From positions 26,580,001-26,644,000 of the forward strand of contig JAWHQI010000004.1 in assembly GCA_033032865.1 (NCBI GenBank): a DNA stretch of 64,000 nt, in the 5' to 3' direction. Shown here in pieces: positions 43,616 through 54,789 of the stretch. The notes under the pieces are model-generated. The model saw nothing but the letters and a program-made list of their open reading frames with translations, did not search any database and was not told the DNA's origin. Origin of the DNA: Dactylorhiza incarnata. Taxonomy: Eukaryota > Streptophyta > Magnoliopsida > Asparagales > Orchidaceae. Made by a program: the position numbers and the translations under genes. Numbering within the stretch: position 1 is the first letter of the stretch; each line of letters starts with the position of its first letter.

Positions 43616-45376
43616 TTATCTAGATAAGTTTTCAATAGCATCAAAAATATAGCCCCTGGCTCTATCAGGATGCTCCTGGACATTTCTGATGATTGTGTGC
43701 AATTTCTCCAGGACTTTGTCAGCATCAGGGAGAGTGTCATTTAGAGAATAGCCCTTGCTGATGATGATTGCTGCCTTTTCATCAATCATCTCAATTGTAA
43801 TATTTTGAGGTTTCTCTTGAGTAGGCTTGGGCTCAGGTGGTCCTTTGTTGTCAACCTTTGGCCTATATTTTCTCTTTTTTGATTGCTGTTTCTCAGAGAT
43901 CTCAGTCATTTTTCCTTTCCCTTTCCAGGGTGAGTCATGCCATTTGTCTAATCTTGCAGGTCTTTTGGGCTTCTTATAGGGAATGTAAGTATCTTCAACA
44001 GACCATACACCCCTCTTGTGTTTTTGTCCCTTTTCTAGGATGAGTCCTGCCTGAGGATTTTTCTTTTGATAAGCTTCAACATCAAACAGTTTCTTTGGAA
44101 GTTTGATGGAAGATTCTGCAAGGATCTGTTCTTTAGTCATCCCCTTTTTGATCTTTTCCAACTAGACATTCCTCTTATCTTCTACTTCTTTCATAGCTGC
44201 TTCATATTCATACATCTCTCTTTCTCTTATTTCTTCATGCATCTTTTCCATGTCAGGATCATAGTACTCCTTTATAGGACTGTTAGGAGTGATATTAGGC
44301 ATTTTTTCAAACCTCTTTATCTCCTCAACAGCCTTTCTATATTTCTTTTCCTTTGCATATTCTTTTCTTTCTTCTTTGGAAAATTTCTGCCAATGAGGGA
44401 TGGCTTCACTTCTTCTTTTCATTTGTTCTCTTGGTTTTTCCTTAGATAGCTTTTGTGGAGGTAGAGGTAGTAGAGGAGGTAGAGATGAAAGTTGAAGTGG
44501 TGGAAGAGGCATAGGTGGAAATGTAGTTTTCTCTTTAGAAGGTGAAGGTGGAGAAGGGACTTTTGTAGGAGAGGGAACATCAAGCAAAATGTCCTCTGGA
44601 GGAATATCCTCAAGTAAGGGTGTCTTGAGTTTGATATAGCTGGCAGATAAGCCAGGAGAATGATGCTGATATTCTTCCACACACAAGGGTGCCTCAATAC
44701 AGACTTGCCCTTTTTGGTCATCAGAAAAGGCTGTTTCTTCCTCCCCCTTTTCTTCCTCCCCCTGGACTTCTATATTCTGTACTGCAACAATCTCCCCCTG
44801 AACATGTGGGGCATCAATTCTGAATGCTGAATCCACATCATGATCTCCTTCTGTATGATAGGAGGAGGATTCACCAAGGTGTTTGTTGAAAGTGTAGTCA
44901 GAGTGATTGGAGAAGATTTGAGCCTATGGTAAAAGAAAAAATGAGGTTGGTTTAATACTTAAAGATAGTATTTAGAGATTGGAGAAAAGTTAGCCCTGAG
45001 CTTGAAGAAAAACCTGGATAGGGGGGTTTCTGGAGCAACTCTCCCCCTGGTTTATATCCTTCAGAAAGGATGTAAACCCTTTTGGCGACAGAGGTTGTTC
45101 TTGAAGAAGAACGTGAAGCTCAGGAAGAGAAGCAGATAGGTTGGCCAATTTGGCTTCACAGGTGGTGAGCATGTCGACGCACTCATTGGAGAAGGTGGTC
45201 AGACGTGTCTGGAAGTCATTCAGAAGTTGTGCCAGAGCATCGTTCATTGTTTTGAGGAGAGCAGATTGAGCAGGGTTTGGCGTCAATATGGAGTCGACGC
45301 TCCGTCGAAACATTGCCAGCCTAATGTCCTGTCGACGTGGTCGCAGACTTGCGTCGAGATTAGATCGACGGTGCAT
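43616..45376 (-). pseudogene. Extra ORF (ORF2') of copia J, spliced, one stop
   Basis: Exon 1 45376-45014, intron 45013-44924, exon 2 44923-43616, about 556 residues after splicing; a start at the later ATG 45310 is equally possible because the first codons are built of the palindromic TCGACG motif. It is unlike the ORF2 of A and G: a short helical N-terminal part, a Pro-rich middle (44640-44440), then a long Lys/Glu-rich region with charged helices and a C-terminal helical segment. The in-frame TAG at 44164-44162 is one base change from Gln or Glu. Purine tracts of the AGGGGGAG type occur inside. Function unknown; the position matches the env-like ORF of Sireviruses, but I see no signal peptide or membrane segment. 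Confidence 0.65.
44924..45013 (-). other. Predicted intron in ORF2' of J
   Basis: Donor CCAG/GTTTTT and acceptor TTTTACCATAG/GC with a long pyrimidine tract (TTTTTTCTTTT). Splicing joins two frames in phase 0 and bypasses the stop at the end of the first ORF (44990). Confidence 0.6.
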
Positions 45377-45460
45377 CGATAAGGGATCGACGTAACTTTG
45401 TTTTTAAGAAATCAATGCTAGCGTCGAGTTCCTCTCGACGGTGCGTCGATAGGTAATCGA
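45285..45460 (-). repeat. Internal TCGACG palindromic units next to ORF2' of J
   Basis: At least five GTCGA/TCGAC pairs flank and overlap the start of ORF2'. The same motif fills the U3 part of the LTR of J. Confidence 0.7.
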
Positions 45461-45576
45461 CGTGTCTGTAAGTATTTGCTTAGTTGTTCTGATCTCTTTT
45501 AGATTTCTCCAACAATGATGTTTACAAGCTTCCATCAAGCATTCCCAAGGTGTTGAGAAAGTAAGTATGCTTAGTT

Positions 45577-46328
45577 TCATCTAAGGGCTTGGTAAAAAAT
45601 ATCTGCTCTTTGACTATCTGTAGGAATATATTCTAAGGTTATCTTACCTTTTTCTACATTGTCTCTAAGAAAGTGATGTCTGATCTCTATATGTTTGGTT
45701 CTACTATGAAGGACTGGGTTGGATGTTATGGATATGGCACTAGAGCTATCACAATAAATTTTGTTGTTATTGACTTTCAATTTATAGTCAAGAAGCTGAT
45801 TTTGCATCCAGAGAATTTGTGAACAGCAGCTCCCAGCAGCTATATATTCAGCTTCAGCTGTTGAGGTTGAGACTGAAGTTTGATTCTTACTAAACCCTGA
45901 TATTAATCTGTCACCTAGGAATTGGCAAGTACCAGATGTGCTTTTTCTATCAACCCTACATCCAACATAGTCTGTATCTGAGAATCCTATTAATTCAAAA
46001 TTTGTTTCGGCTGAGTACCACAGACCTAGTTCAGGTGTTCCCTTTAGGTATCTAAGAATCCTTGTTACAGAGGTGAGATGGGATTCTTTTGGATCAACCT
46101 GAAATCTAGCACATATACAGGTTGCAAAAATAATGTCAGGTCTGCTAGCTGTTAGATAGAGAAGGGATCCTATGATTGCCCTATATGTCTTTTGATCTAC
46201 AGATTTTCCCTTATCATCCTTTTCTATAATAACATTAGTTGCCATAGGTGTTTTCATGGTAGAGGCTGATTCCATACCAAACTTTTTGATTAATTCTTTA
46301 GTGTATTTAGATTGTGAGATAAAGATTC
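45577..46328 (-). pseudogene. RNase H and end of RT of copia J
   Basis: It continues the frame of 53889 after removal of G. Motifs in order: Thr-Pro-Met, Gly-Ser-Leu-Leu-Tyr-Leu-Thr-Ala-Ser-Arg-Pro-Asp, Tyr-Leu-Lys-Gly-Thr, Asp-Thr-Asp-Tyr-Val-Gly-Cys, Arg-Lys-Ser-Thr-Ser-Gly, Ser-Thr-Ala-Glu-Ala-Glu-Tyr, and His-Ile-Glu-Ile-Arg. A one-base insertion in a T run near 45590 shifts the last codons. Confidence 0.85.
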
Positions 46329-47653
46329 TGTTGGGAAAATGATTTCTCTTAACCCCTGAAAAAGAGTTGAATATGAATTCTAAGAAAGGAAAATCAAGGT
46401 TAAGTAAATATGCGTCGAATGGTATTCGACGCAACGTCGATGTAGTATCGACGTTCCTTTCAGAATGAGTCGAAGTACCTTTAAGAAGAATTCGACGTAT
46501 CCTATGTCGACGCAGCTCTGACTTCTAGTCGACGTATCTTGACATGTCAACGCACCTTAGTCGACACACCTTCCTTATTCTCCTCTCGACGACCAGCCAA
46601 GATGAATTCGACGCGCACGTCGAATAGTAATCGACGCACGTCGATTTCTATGATTAATTCAAAAATCGCTAGATCTCTTTCCTTCTTTTATAAATCTGAT
46701 TTATATGGAATCAATTTATTCTTTATAGCCGTTCTGAATCATTCTTTCCTCTAATAGATTATTGGCTAAATTGATTAAATCCTTTATGGACATTATTTGA
46801 AATCAGATTGAATACTTTCCTTCTATGGATATATTTGTTATGGAAATTTCTCTTTGTTTCTAATACTCTGCCTGCTAATTGATTATTCTCCTATAGTGTT
46901 ATTTTAATGAACAGAGCTATAAATAACAAGGGGGTCGGCAGAGAGAAAACATGAAGTGATCCGCTATATACACATTGAAAAGGAGGAAAAGCTCCCAAAA
47001 AGTGAAAAAGAGAGAGAATAGAGAAATTGTTCTGCAGCAACCATCAAGCATTCTTCTTCTTCTGCTTCTAAAGTCATACTGCTGCAAAATTCTGAAAAGC
47101 TTACAATCTCCTTCTCACTGTAGAAGGGAGATTTAATTCACTACTTCTTGTGCTTCCAATCTTCTTGCTAGGAAGAAGATTCTTTCTTGTCTTTATATTA
47201 TCTCTCTTTCTTCTTCACCTTTATTTTCACATATTGTAAAAGAGTTTTTAGAATCTCTCTTCAAAAAATTCAGTTGTACTGGTTCTAAGAGTCTCCTTTT
47301 CAAAAGACTCAGTTGGTTCTAAGAGTCTCCTTGTCAAAAGACTCAGGGTGGTTCTAAGAGTCTCCTTATCAAAAGACTCAGTACAAGATAGTGAATTTCC
47401 TACCAAGGGGGTAGAAGAGTGGACTACCCAAAGTTTGGGGAACCACTATATTTCTTTGTGTTGTGCTGTGCTTTCTTGTCTTGCATTTACTTTTTTTATT
47501 TGCTTAATTCTTGTTGGTGTGTGGGAAGACTTAATCTGTGAACACTACACACACATATATATATATATATAATTATTCACTTTGCACAAATTATTTTAAA
47601 TCTCTATTCACCCCCCTCTAGAGAATTCTAGTGAGGTTTACTGTGCACTTTCA
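46329..47653 (+). repeat. 5' LTR of G
   Basis: TGTTGGGAAAA...TTTCA. Starts with dense GCGTCGA/TCGACGC units (46410-46650), TATA box at 46918-46925, three GGTTCTAAGAGTCTCC units (47280-47370), and only 6 C at the C-run position (47610). Confidence 0.93.
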
Positions 47654-47655
47654 AT

Positions 47656-47668
47656 TGGTATCAGAGGG
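47656..47668 (+). promoter_or_regulatory. Primer binding site of G
   Basis: TGGTATCAGAGGG, two bases after the LTR; initiator-Met type. The same sequence is present in J on the minus strand at 58443-58431. Confidence 0.85.
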
Positions 47669-47715
47669 AGATTGATCTAAAAAGGTTAACTCCTTGATCA
47701 AAAAGATCCTACCTC

Positions 47716-47756
<41 letters not shown>

Positions 47757-47775
47757 TCTAACAATCATTTTTCAC

Positions 47776-50081
47776 ATGGCACAAATCAAAGATTATGCTT
47801 CCACCAGACCACCAATGTGCAATCTTGAAAAGTTTGCAGTTTGGAAAACAAGAATTAGGATTTATATGAATTCTATTGATGAAGATTTATTTAATGTTAT
47901 CTTGACAGGTCCTCCCAAGCCTTATAGAAAAGACTCAAGTGGTGAGGTGACTCAAACACTTGTTCCAAAGGCTGAGTGGATAGTTGAAGAGAAGAAGGTA
48001 GGAATATGTGATGCAAAAGCTGTAAATATTCTGGTCTCAACCCTCTCTGATGAAATCTTTCAAAGGGTTGTTGATTGTGAATCAGCCAAAGAAATTTGGG
48101 AGGCTCTCATAAAGATGGTAGAAGGAAGTGCTGATGAAAGGAAAGACAGGAAGGCTCTATTGATCTCTCAATATGAGAACTTCCAAAAGAAGAATGAAGA
48201 AAGCATCTCTGAGATGTATGACAAATTCAGTCTGATCATCAATCAACTATGAGAGTTGGATAGAGAAATCTCTCTCACAGAGATCAATGACAAATTGCCG
48301 ATGAGTTGAACTTAAGGATATGGGCAATAAGAGACACAAGAGGACAAAGGGAAATTTCAACAGATGCTCTCTTAGGAAAACTCAGATCGTATGAGCAACT
48401 GCTGAAAACCAGAGAAGAGAAGAAGAAAAGAGAAAACATCCCAACTTCTTCAAAAGACAGGAACATTGCATTAAAAGCAACAGAAGAAGGAAGCTCTATC
48501 ACTGAAGAAGAACTATTCAGTTTCCTGGCCAGAAAATTCAAGAAATGGGTCAGGACAGATGGATCAAGAAGGAGAGAGTCAAAACCAAGGTATGACAAAA
48601 CTCCTACTAAAGAAATTGTATGTTATTCTTGCAGGAAACCTGGACATATTGCCCCAGAATGTCCAGAGAATGCTGAGACAAAGAAAGATCTGAAAAAGAA
48701 AGATCTCAAGAAAAATGGGAAGAAGAAAGAAAGAGGCTTTATTGCTGAGGCTTGGAGTGAAACAGACTCTGAGGACAGCTCTTCTTCTAAGAGTGACAAT
48801 GAAGAGTCTAATCAAGAAGATCTTTGCTTAATGGCCCTTGAAGGCTCAAAGAATGATAATGATGCTAAATCATGGAGTGAAACAGGATCAGAAGAAATCA
48901 CATCTTCTGAAGATGAAAAAGAAGATAGCCTTATTCTCATAGAGGAATCTGAGGATAAGGATGAGGTAAACATTTTTGATGAAATAGATTTTCAAAGTGA
49001 TAATTTCAGAAATGATTTTATGGGAATGTGTCTAGATCAACTAAAAGCTACACAAGAAATTAAAGATCTAAAAGAACAAATCAATGTGGCTAAAAACCAG
49101 AGAAATAGAGAAGTCAAATGCTCTAAGAATTATGAATTAAGGGCTAACATCATAGAAAAGGAGGTAGAAAGGGCTAGAATATAAAACCAGCTCCTTAAGG
49201 ATAAGGTATCCCAGGCAAAAGCCTTTGAAGAATCAATAAACATGAGAAGCCAAACTCTCAAGGAAATCACTGAACAACAAACAAGGAGACATAAAAATCT
49301 TGGTCTAGGGGCTGATCCCTCAACCAGCCAAATTCCATCCAACAAACCTGCTTGGATGATCCCTGTAAAATTCACCAAACCCATCAAATCAAACCAAGAG
49401 AAAGATTCACTGAATAAGGAAGAAGACTTCCTCAAGGAAATAAAACAATTTGATGAAACATTATATTATTCAGCTGATGACTCTCAAACTTCATCTGAAG
49501 AAGCAACTAAGCCAAAAGAAACAATACATAAAAAAGCAAAATCAGAAAAAGGGAAAAAGAAATTTTATGAAGAAACAGTTGCGTCGACTTCATATCGACG
49601 TATGAATGATAGTGCGTCGACTTTTACTCAACGCAACCTCTCAGATGCCACGACCTCTACTCAACGCTTTAATAAAAGTACGTCGACTTCCAATCGACGC
49701 AACTTTGTCCATGCGTCGATATCAGATCAACGCTATCGGGAGAAAGCGCCGAATATAAATCGAAGCAACTATCAACATGCGTCGAATAGATATCGACGCA
49801 CAAAAATTCAAAGCAACTTTAATGCCTATCCTCCAAAAACCTTCTATAATTCTCATTCAGGATCCATTCATCCTAACCATGATTTCCATCATAATCAACA
49901 CCTCTATCCTAACCAAAATTTCTACCCTAAACCTGGTAACCAAACTTTCTATCCTAATCAACCCTTCTATCCCTCTCTAAACTCAAATTATCATAAGAAT
50001 AAGATAATCAAGTGCCATATATGTAACAAAACTGGCCACCTTGCCAATCAATGTTGGCACAACCAATCAAACTATCTGTAA
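47776..50081 (+). pseudogene. gag of copia G, broken
   Basis: Homologous throughout to the gag of J. 47776-48252 is the copia gag N-terminal domain; a TGA at 48250 and a short deletion with frameshift near 48298 break it. 48306-49184 holds the gag core end and a canonical zinc knuckle (Cys-x2-Cys-x4-His-x4-Cys, near 48630), then acidic Ser/Glu repeats. A TAA at 49182 interrupts a coiled-coil region; 49185-50081 carries a Ser-Thr-Ser-x-Arg-Arg-Asn repeat written in the palindromic GCGTCGA...TCGACGC DNA motif (49580-49805), an Asn/Tyr/Pro/His-rich stretch and a second zinc knuckle at the C-terminus (near 50015). Three separate lesions, so no full-length gag. Confidence 0.85.
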
Positions 50082-50522
50082 AAATTAGTCCAAGACTGAC
50101 TTAGAACTAGGAAAAGATAAAAAGAAATAAACACCTAAAATTCTTCAGGAAAATCAAAAGTCACGTCGACTACCAATCGACGCAACGTCGACGACTCAAC
50201 TCAATAAGTGCAATCGACGCATACGTCGATTACAATCGACGCAAACGTCGACACGAAACCCTAACACCTTAACGCGGACTGTATCGACGCTTACGTCGAA
50301 TTCCACTCGACGCAACGCCGACTTCATAAAAACGAGCGGCAATGCTAAAATATTTTCGGTCACATCCACTGAAGTACCGAATAAGCCTCGAATTGAGTCC
50401 CGTTTCGACGCTTCACCTGACTTAAAAAGACTCTTCAGTTAGAAACCTTCACTACTCTGCATCCTTTATCCTTCTTGCTCCTCAGTCCAGCCGATTCTTT
50501 TTCCCTCTCTCACTGATCTACA
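50082..50522 (+). promoter_or_regulatory. Spacer upstream of ORF2 in G with palindromic units
   Basis: Occupies the place of pol. 50160-50320 contains about eight GTCGA/TCGAC units, e.g. ACGTCGATTACAATCGACGC; 50440-50520 is CT-rich and leader-like directly before the ATG of ORF2. No strong TATA box; a weak TTAAAAA is near 50420. Confidence 0.45.
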
Positions 50523-52395
50523 ATGGCTCCCAAGATAAATTCTGGGTTCGATATCGACCTCGAATCCTTCCAAGCAGCAGCAGAGAACTATAAGAACATC
50601 ATAGCTCTCTTCACTGAATCCGGATTGGACAAACTCATCTCAACAAGATGCAAGCTCCTGGGAACAGAGCTCACAGAGCTGATAACTCATGTTCAGATAT
50701 CTGAACAAGGAGAAATCCAGGGAACAATCTATGAGACACCAGTCTCAATCTCTGCAGAACATATTAGGACCACCTTTGATCTTCCATCAGGTATATCCTA
50801 ATATAATCTTTGTTCAACTAAAATAGGGAAAAGAAATCAATTTCTAAAGAGTAACCTCATAAGTCTTCATCATTTCTTTATTAGGTGATGAATCTATCGA
50901 CCTCACACCTGATGAAATCAAGCATCTGCTAACCATCATGAAGTTTTCAAGGGATAAACCAACCCATCTAAAGAAAATAGACTTTTCTGAGGAGTATAGA
51001 CTAATAGTAGATATAGTAGGAAAGATACTACTATGTAAGATATCTGCCCATGATGCAGTGCCCAAGCAGCAACTGAACATCATGGGGGCTCTTGTATTGA
51101 AGAAGAAAATAGACTGGGCCAGCTGTCTGCTCAAGATGATAGGCTCTAGATATTCTCACAAAGAGAATGCCTACATGAGGATTATGAGTCAAGTACTCTT
51201 CCACTCCTTCCCTGACCTCTGTAGGTCAAAAGGAATTCCTATCCCTCCTGGAAAGAGGATGTCCATTGCCCTCTTCTCCAAATGGACTAGGCAAATCCCC
51301 AAGCCTGGTTCCATTCCTGAAAGAACTCCCTCTCCTCCTAACTCCCCTGCTCATCCATCTCCTCCTCCTCCTCAAAGAGACAATCCTTCTCTACCACCAT
51401 CATCCACTCAAATAGTCTCTACCAGCCTCATAACTCCTGCTCTACCTACCCCTTCTCAAACACCTGCTCCTCAAACAACAGTTTCTCCATCTCCTCCTCC
51501 TCAAACTCTCTCACTCATTTCACCTCCACTATCACCAATACCTCATACATCAACTAACCTTTCTCCACCCTCATCACCACTTCCACCACTCTCTCCTCAT
51601 CATCAACCACAACATGAACCATCTGCATCCACTGAAGCCCTTCTTACCCAGTGCATTACAACAGCAGCTCAAACATTCCAAGCAATGCTGGATGAGCACT
51701 GCTCCCAAATTCATTCCTCCATCCTTCAAATGCACACCCAAATAGATGGGGTCAGTGCCTCTGTGAAAAATCTGAAGACCTCTCTCCCTTCCTCTAGAGT
51801 GACCAGGTCTTTCTTAACCTCCCTGGCCAGGAAGGTCAAGAAGGGGGAGAATCTAGATGAAGAACATCTCACCAATCCTAAATCTCTCTCTCACAAGCCC
51901 CCTCCTTCCTCAAAAGATAACAGTCTTGCACTTATCAAGACAATTGGAAATGAAGTTGTACCTGAGCTACACTCTGAAGAACAAACAATAGAGGTACTTA
52001 GTATATCAAGAGAGGCTGCAAATCAAGTAGTACTATTACAAGGGGAGGCAAGCAGAGCAGAAATTGAAACTGAAAAGGAAGATGTGGCAGTTGGGGAGAA
52101 AGATAAAGAAACTGCAATTCAGGGGGAGCTGGATACTGTTATGAATGAAGCTGGAAAAGAACAGCCAGATGCTGTGTTGACTGAAGTAGAAGCTCAGGAG
52201 CCAGATGCAACTGGAGCTGGAGATAATAAAGAAATTGAAGAAGTAGAAGGATTAAAGGAAGTTCCATCCCAGGGGGAGCAATCTGCTTAGGGGGAGCTAG
52301 GTGATCTTCCTACAAATGAGAAGGAGAAACCCTCCTCTCCTAAAACAGTAGTATTCAAGAGAAAGAGAAAGACTCCTCCTACCCCTCCTGAGTAA
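50523..52395 (+). CDS. ORF2 of copia G, spliced, nearly intact
   Basis: Exon 1 50523-50790 and exon 2 50885-52395 give about 592 residues. N-terminal half: Transposase_32-like domain (residues ~20-260), with Leu-Leu-Cys, Asp-Trp-Ala and Phe-Pro-Asp-Leu-Cys matches to A. Residues ~265-345 are extremely Pro/Ser-rich; ~350-420 is a coiled-coil-like segment with a basic Lys-Lys-Val-Lys-Lys; the rest is acidic. The only lesion is TAG at 52288, one C-to-T step from CAG, which shortens the protein by ~35 residues and removes the basic tail. AGGGGGAG purine tracts are embedded in the coding sequence. Role unknown; the element keeps this ORF while having lost pol. Confidence 0.8.
50791..50884 (+). other. 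Predicted GT-AG intron in ORF2 of G
   Basis: 94 nt, donor CAG/GTATAT, acceptor TTTCTTTATTAG/G. Position and phase (1) are the same as in A. Confidence 0.78.
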
Positions 52396-52567
52396 TGTTT
52401 GAAAATAATATTGATTGATATGAACATGAAGTCTGTTTATATAATTCTGGAAAATTTGGTTATATAATCTCTTTTTTTTGCTTAATTGATATATTTCTTT
52501 TCTCTACAAATGCTGAGATGCTAGTACAATTTCCCTTTAAATAGGGTTAAGATAAATAGGGGCAGAT

Positions 52568-53883
52568 TGTTGGGAAAATGATTTCTCTTAACCCCTGAAA
52601 AAGAGTTGAATATGAATTCTAAGAAAGAAAAATCAAGGTTAAGTAAATATGCGTCGAATGGTATTCGACGCAACGTCGATGTAGTATCGACGTTTTTTCA
52701 GAATGAGTCGAAGTACCTTTAAGAAGAATTCGACGTATCCTATGTCGACGTAGCTCTGACTTCTAGTCGACGTATCTTGACATGTCGACGCACCTTAGTC
52801 GACGCACCTTCCTTATTCTCCTCTCGACGACCAGCCAGGACGAATTCGACGCGCACGTCGAATAGTAATCGACGCACGTCGATTTCTATGATTAATTCAA
52901 AAATCGCTAGATCTCTTTCCTTCTTTTATAAATCTGATTTATATGGAATCAATTTATTCTTTATAGCCATTCTGAATCATTCTTTCCTCTAATAGATTCT
53001 TGGCTAAATTGATTAAATCCTTTATGGACATTATTTGAAATCAGATTGAATAATTTCCTTCTATGGATATATTTGTTATGGAAATTTCTCTTTGTTTCTA
53101 ATACTCTGCCTGCTAATTGATTATTCTCCTATAGTGTTATTTTAATAAACAGAGCTATAAATAACAAGGGGGTCGGCAGAGAGAAAACAAGAAGTGATCT
53201 ACCATATACACATTGAAAAGGAGGAAAATCTCCCAAAAGGTGAAAAAAAGAGAGAATAGAGAAATTGTTCTGCAGCAACCATCAAGCATTCTTCTTCTTC
53301 TGCTTCTAAAGTCATACTGCTGCAAAATTTTGAAAAGCTTACAATATCCTTCTCACAATAGAAGGGAGATTTAATTCACTACTTCTTGTGCTTCCAATCT
53401 TCTTGCTAGGAAAAAGATTCTTTCTTGTCTTTATATTATCTCTCTTTCTTCTTCACCTTTATTTTCACATATTGTAAAAGTGTTTTTAGAATCTCTTTTC
53501 AAAAAATTCAGTTGTACTGGTTCTAAGAGTATCCTTTTCAAAAGACTCAGTTGGTTCTAAGAGTCTCCTTGTCAAAAGACTCAGGGTGGTTCTAAGAGTC
53601 TCCTTATCAAAAGACTCAGTACAAGATAGTGAATTTCCTACCAAGGGGGTAGAAGAGTGGACTACCCAAAGTTTGGGGAACCACTATATTTCTTTGTGTT
53701 GTGCTGTGCTTTCTTGTCTTGCATTTACTTTTTTTATTTGCTTAATTCTTGTTGGTGTGTGGGAAGACTTAATCTGTGAACACTACACACATATATACAT
53801 AATTATTCACTTTGCATAAATTATTTTAAATCTCTATTCACCCCCCTCTAGAGAATTCTAGAGAGGTTAACTGTGCACTTTCA
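52568..53883 (+). repeat. 3' LTR of G
   Basis: 1316 bp. Preceded by AAATAGGGGCAGAT, a polypurine tract interrupted by one C. Differs from the 5' copy mostly by transitions, several at CpG sites of the palindromic units, and by a shorter (TA)n tract near 53790. Confidence 0.93.
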
Positions 53884-53888
53884 GATTC

Positions 53889-54789
53889 CCTCACTGCTTT
53901 GTTTCACTTGTAGCCCTAAGAAATAAGAGAGTTCTCCCATACTACTCATTTCAAATTTTGATTGCATTAGATTAGCAAATCTTTGACAAAGTTTGGGATG
54001 AGTTAAGCTAAAGATGATGTCATCTACATAGATTTGAACAAGAAGGAGTTGATTTTTATGGGTTCTAGTAAAGAGTGTTTTATCTACTTTTCCTCTTTCA
54101 AAAGAATTTTCTAAAAGGAAGTTGGAGAGAGTTTCATACCAGGCTCTAGGTGCTTGCTTAAGACCATAAAGTGCTTTGTTAAGTCTATAAACAAAGTTAG
54201 GTGAGGAGGGATTGACAAAACCTGGTGGTTGCTCTACATACACCTCTTCTTGAAGGTCACCATTCAGAAAAGCACTCTTGACATCCATCTGGTAGACTTT
54301 CATCTTCATGAAGGCTGCATAGGCAAGAAAGAGTCTGATTGCTTCCAATCTGGCTACTGGAGCAAAGGTTTGATTGTAGTCTATTCCTTCTTCTTGTCTG
54401 TATCCTTGTGCTATAAGTCTTGCCTTGTTCCTGACAATTACTCCAGTGGAATCTAGTTTGTTTCTGTATACCCATTTTGTACCAATAACTGGGTAGTTTC
54501 TTGGTCTCTCAACTAAGTTCCACACTTTGTTTCTCTCAAATTGGCTTAGTTCTTCTTGCATGGCTATAATCCAGTGAGGATCACAATTTGCTTCCTCAAA
54601 CTTCTTTGGTTCAACTTGAGATAAGAAGCATTGGAGCATCATCCCATTGGATACTTGGTGTCTTGTTCTTACCCCAGTATTGGGGTCTCCAATTACTTGA
54701 GATTGTGGATGATTTTTCATATTGATCCCTGTACTGCTTGGATTTGTCAGATGCTCTTCTTCCTCATTAACAATGGGATCATTGTCCAC
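53889..54789 (-). pseudogene. Reverse transcriptase of copia J (N-terminal and middle)
   Basis: Minus strand. Copia RT with the Trp-Val-Tyr-Arg-x-Lys entry block, [22 protein letters not shown] and the catalytic Tyr-Val-Asp-Asp (near 54020). It is separated from the integrase frame by one TAG at 54792-54790 (CAG-like context) and is broken at its C-terminal side by insertion of G. Confidence 0.88.

Larger units (their letters stand above)
46329..53883 (+). mobile_element. Element G: complete pol-less copia element
   Basis: 7555 bp; LTRs 46329-47653 and 52568-53883, perfect target duplication GATTC (46324-46328 and 53884-53888). The interior is gag (broken), a 440-bp palindrome-rich spacer and ORF2. 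No protease, integrase or RT is present. The LTRs differ at only about 20 sites plus small length changes by eye, so it is among the younger insertions here. It sits in the RT of J in the opposite orientation. Confidence 0.93.

Noticed and set aside
43616..45376. Naming the extra ORF of J an envelope gene
   Set aside because: Only its position fits; no signal peptide, membrane segment or fusion-type motif can be seen.
46329..46434. ATG at 46434 (minus) as start of an RNase H protein
   Set aside because: This part lies in the LTR of G; the RNase H frame belongs to the pol of J and has no start of its own.
53881..53883. Reading the RT frame of J as starting right at 53881
   Set aside because: 53881-53883 is the TCA end of the LTR of G and 53884-53888 its target duplication; the true RT sequence resumes at 53889.
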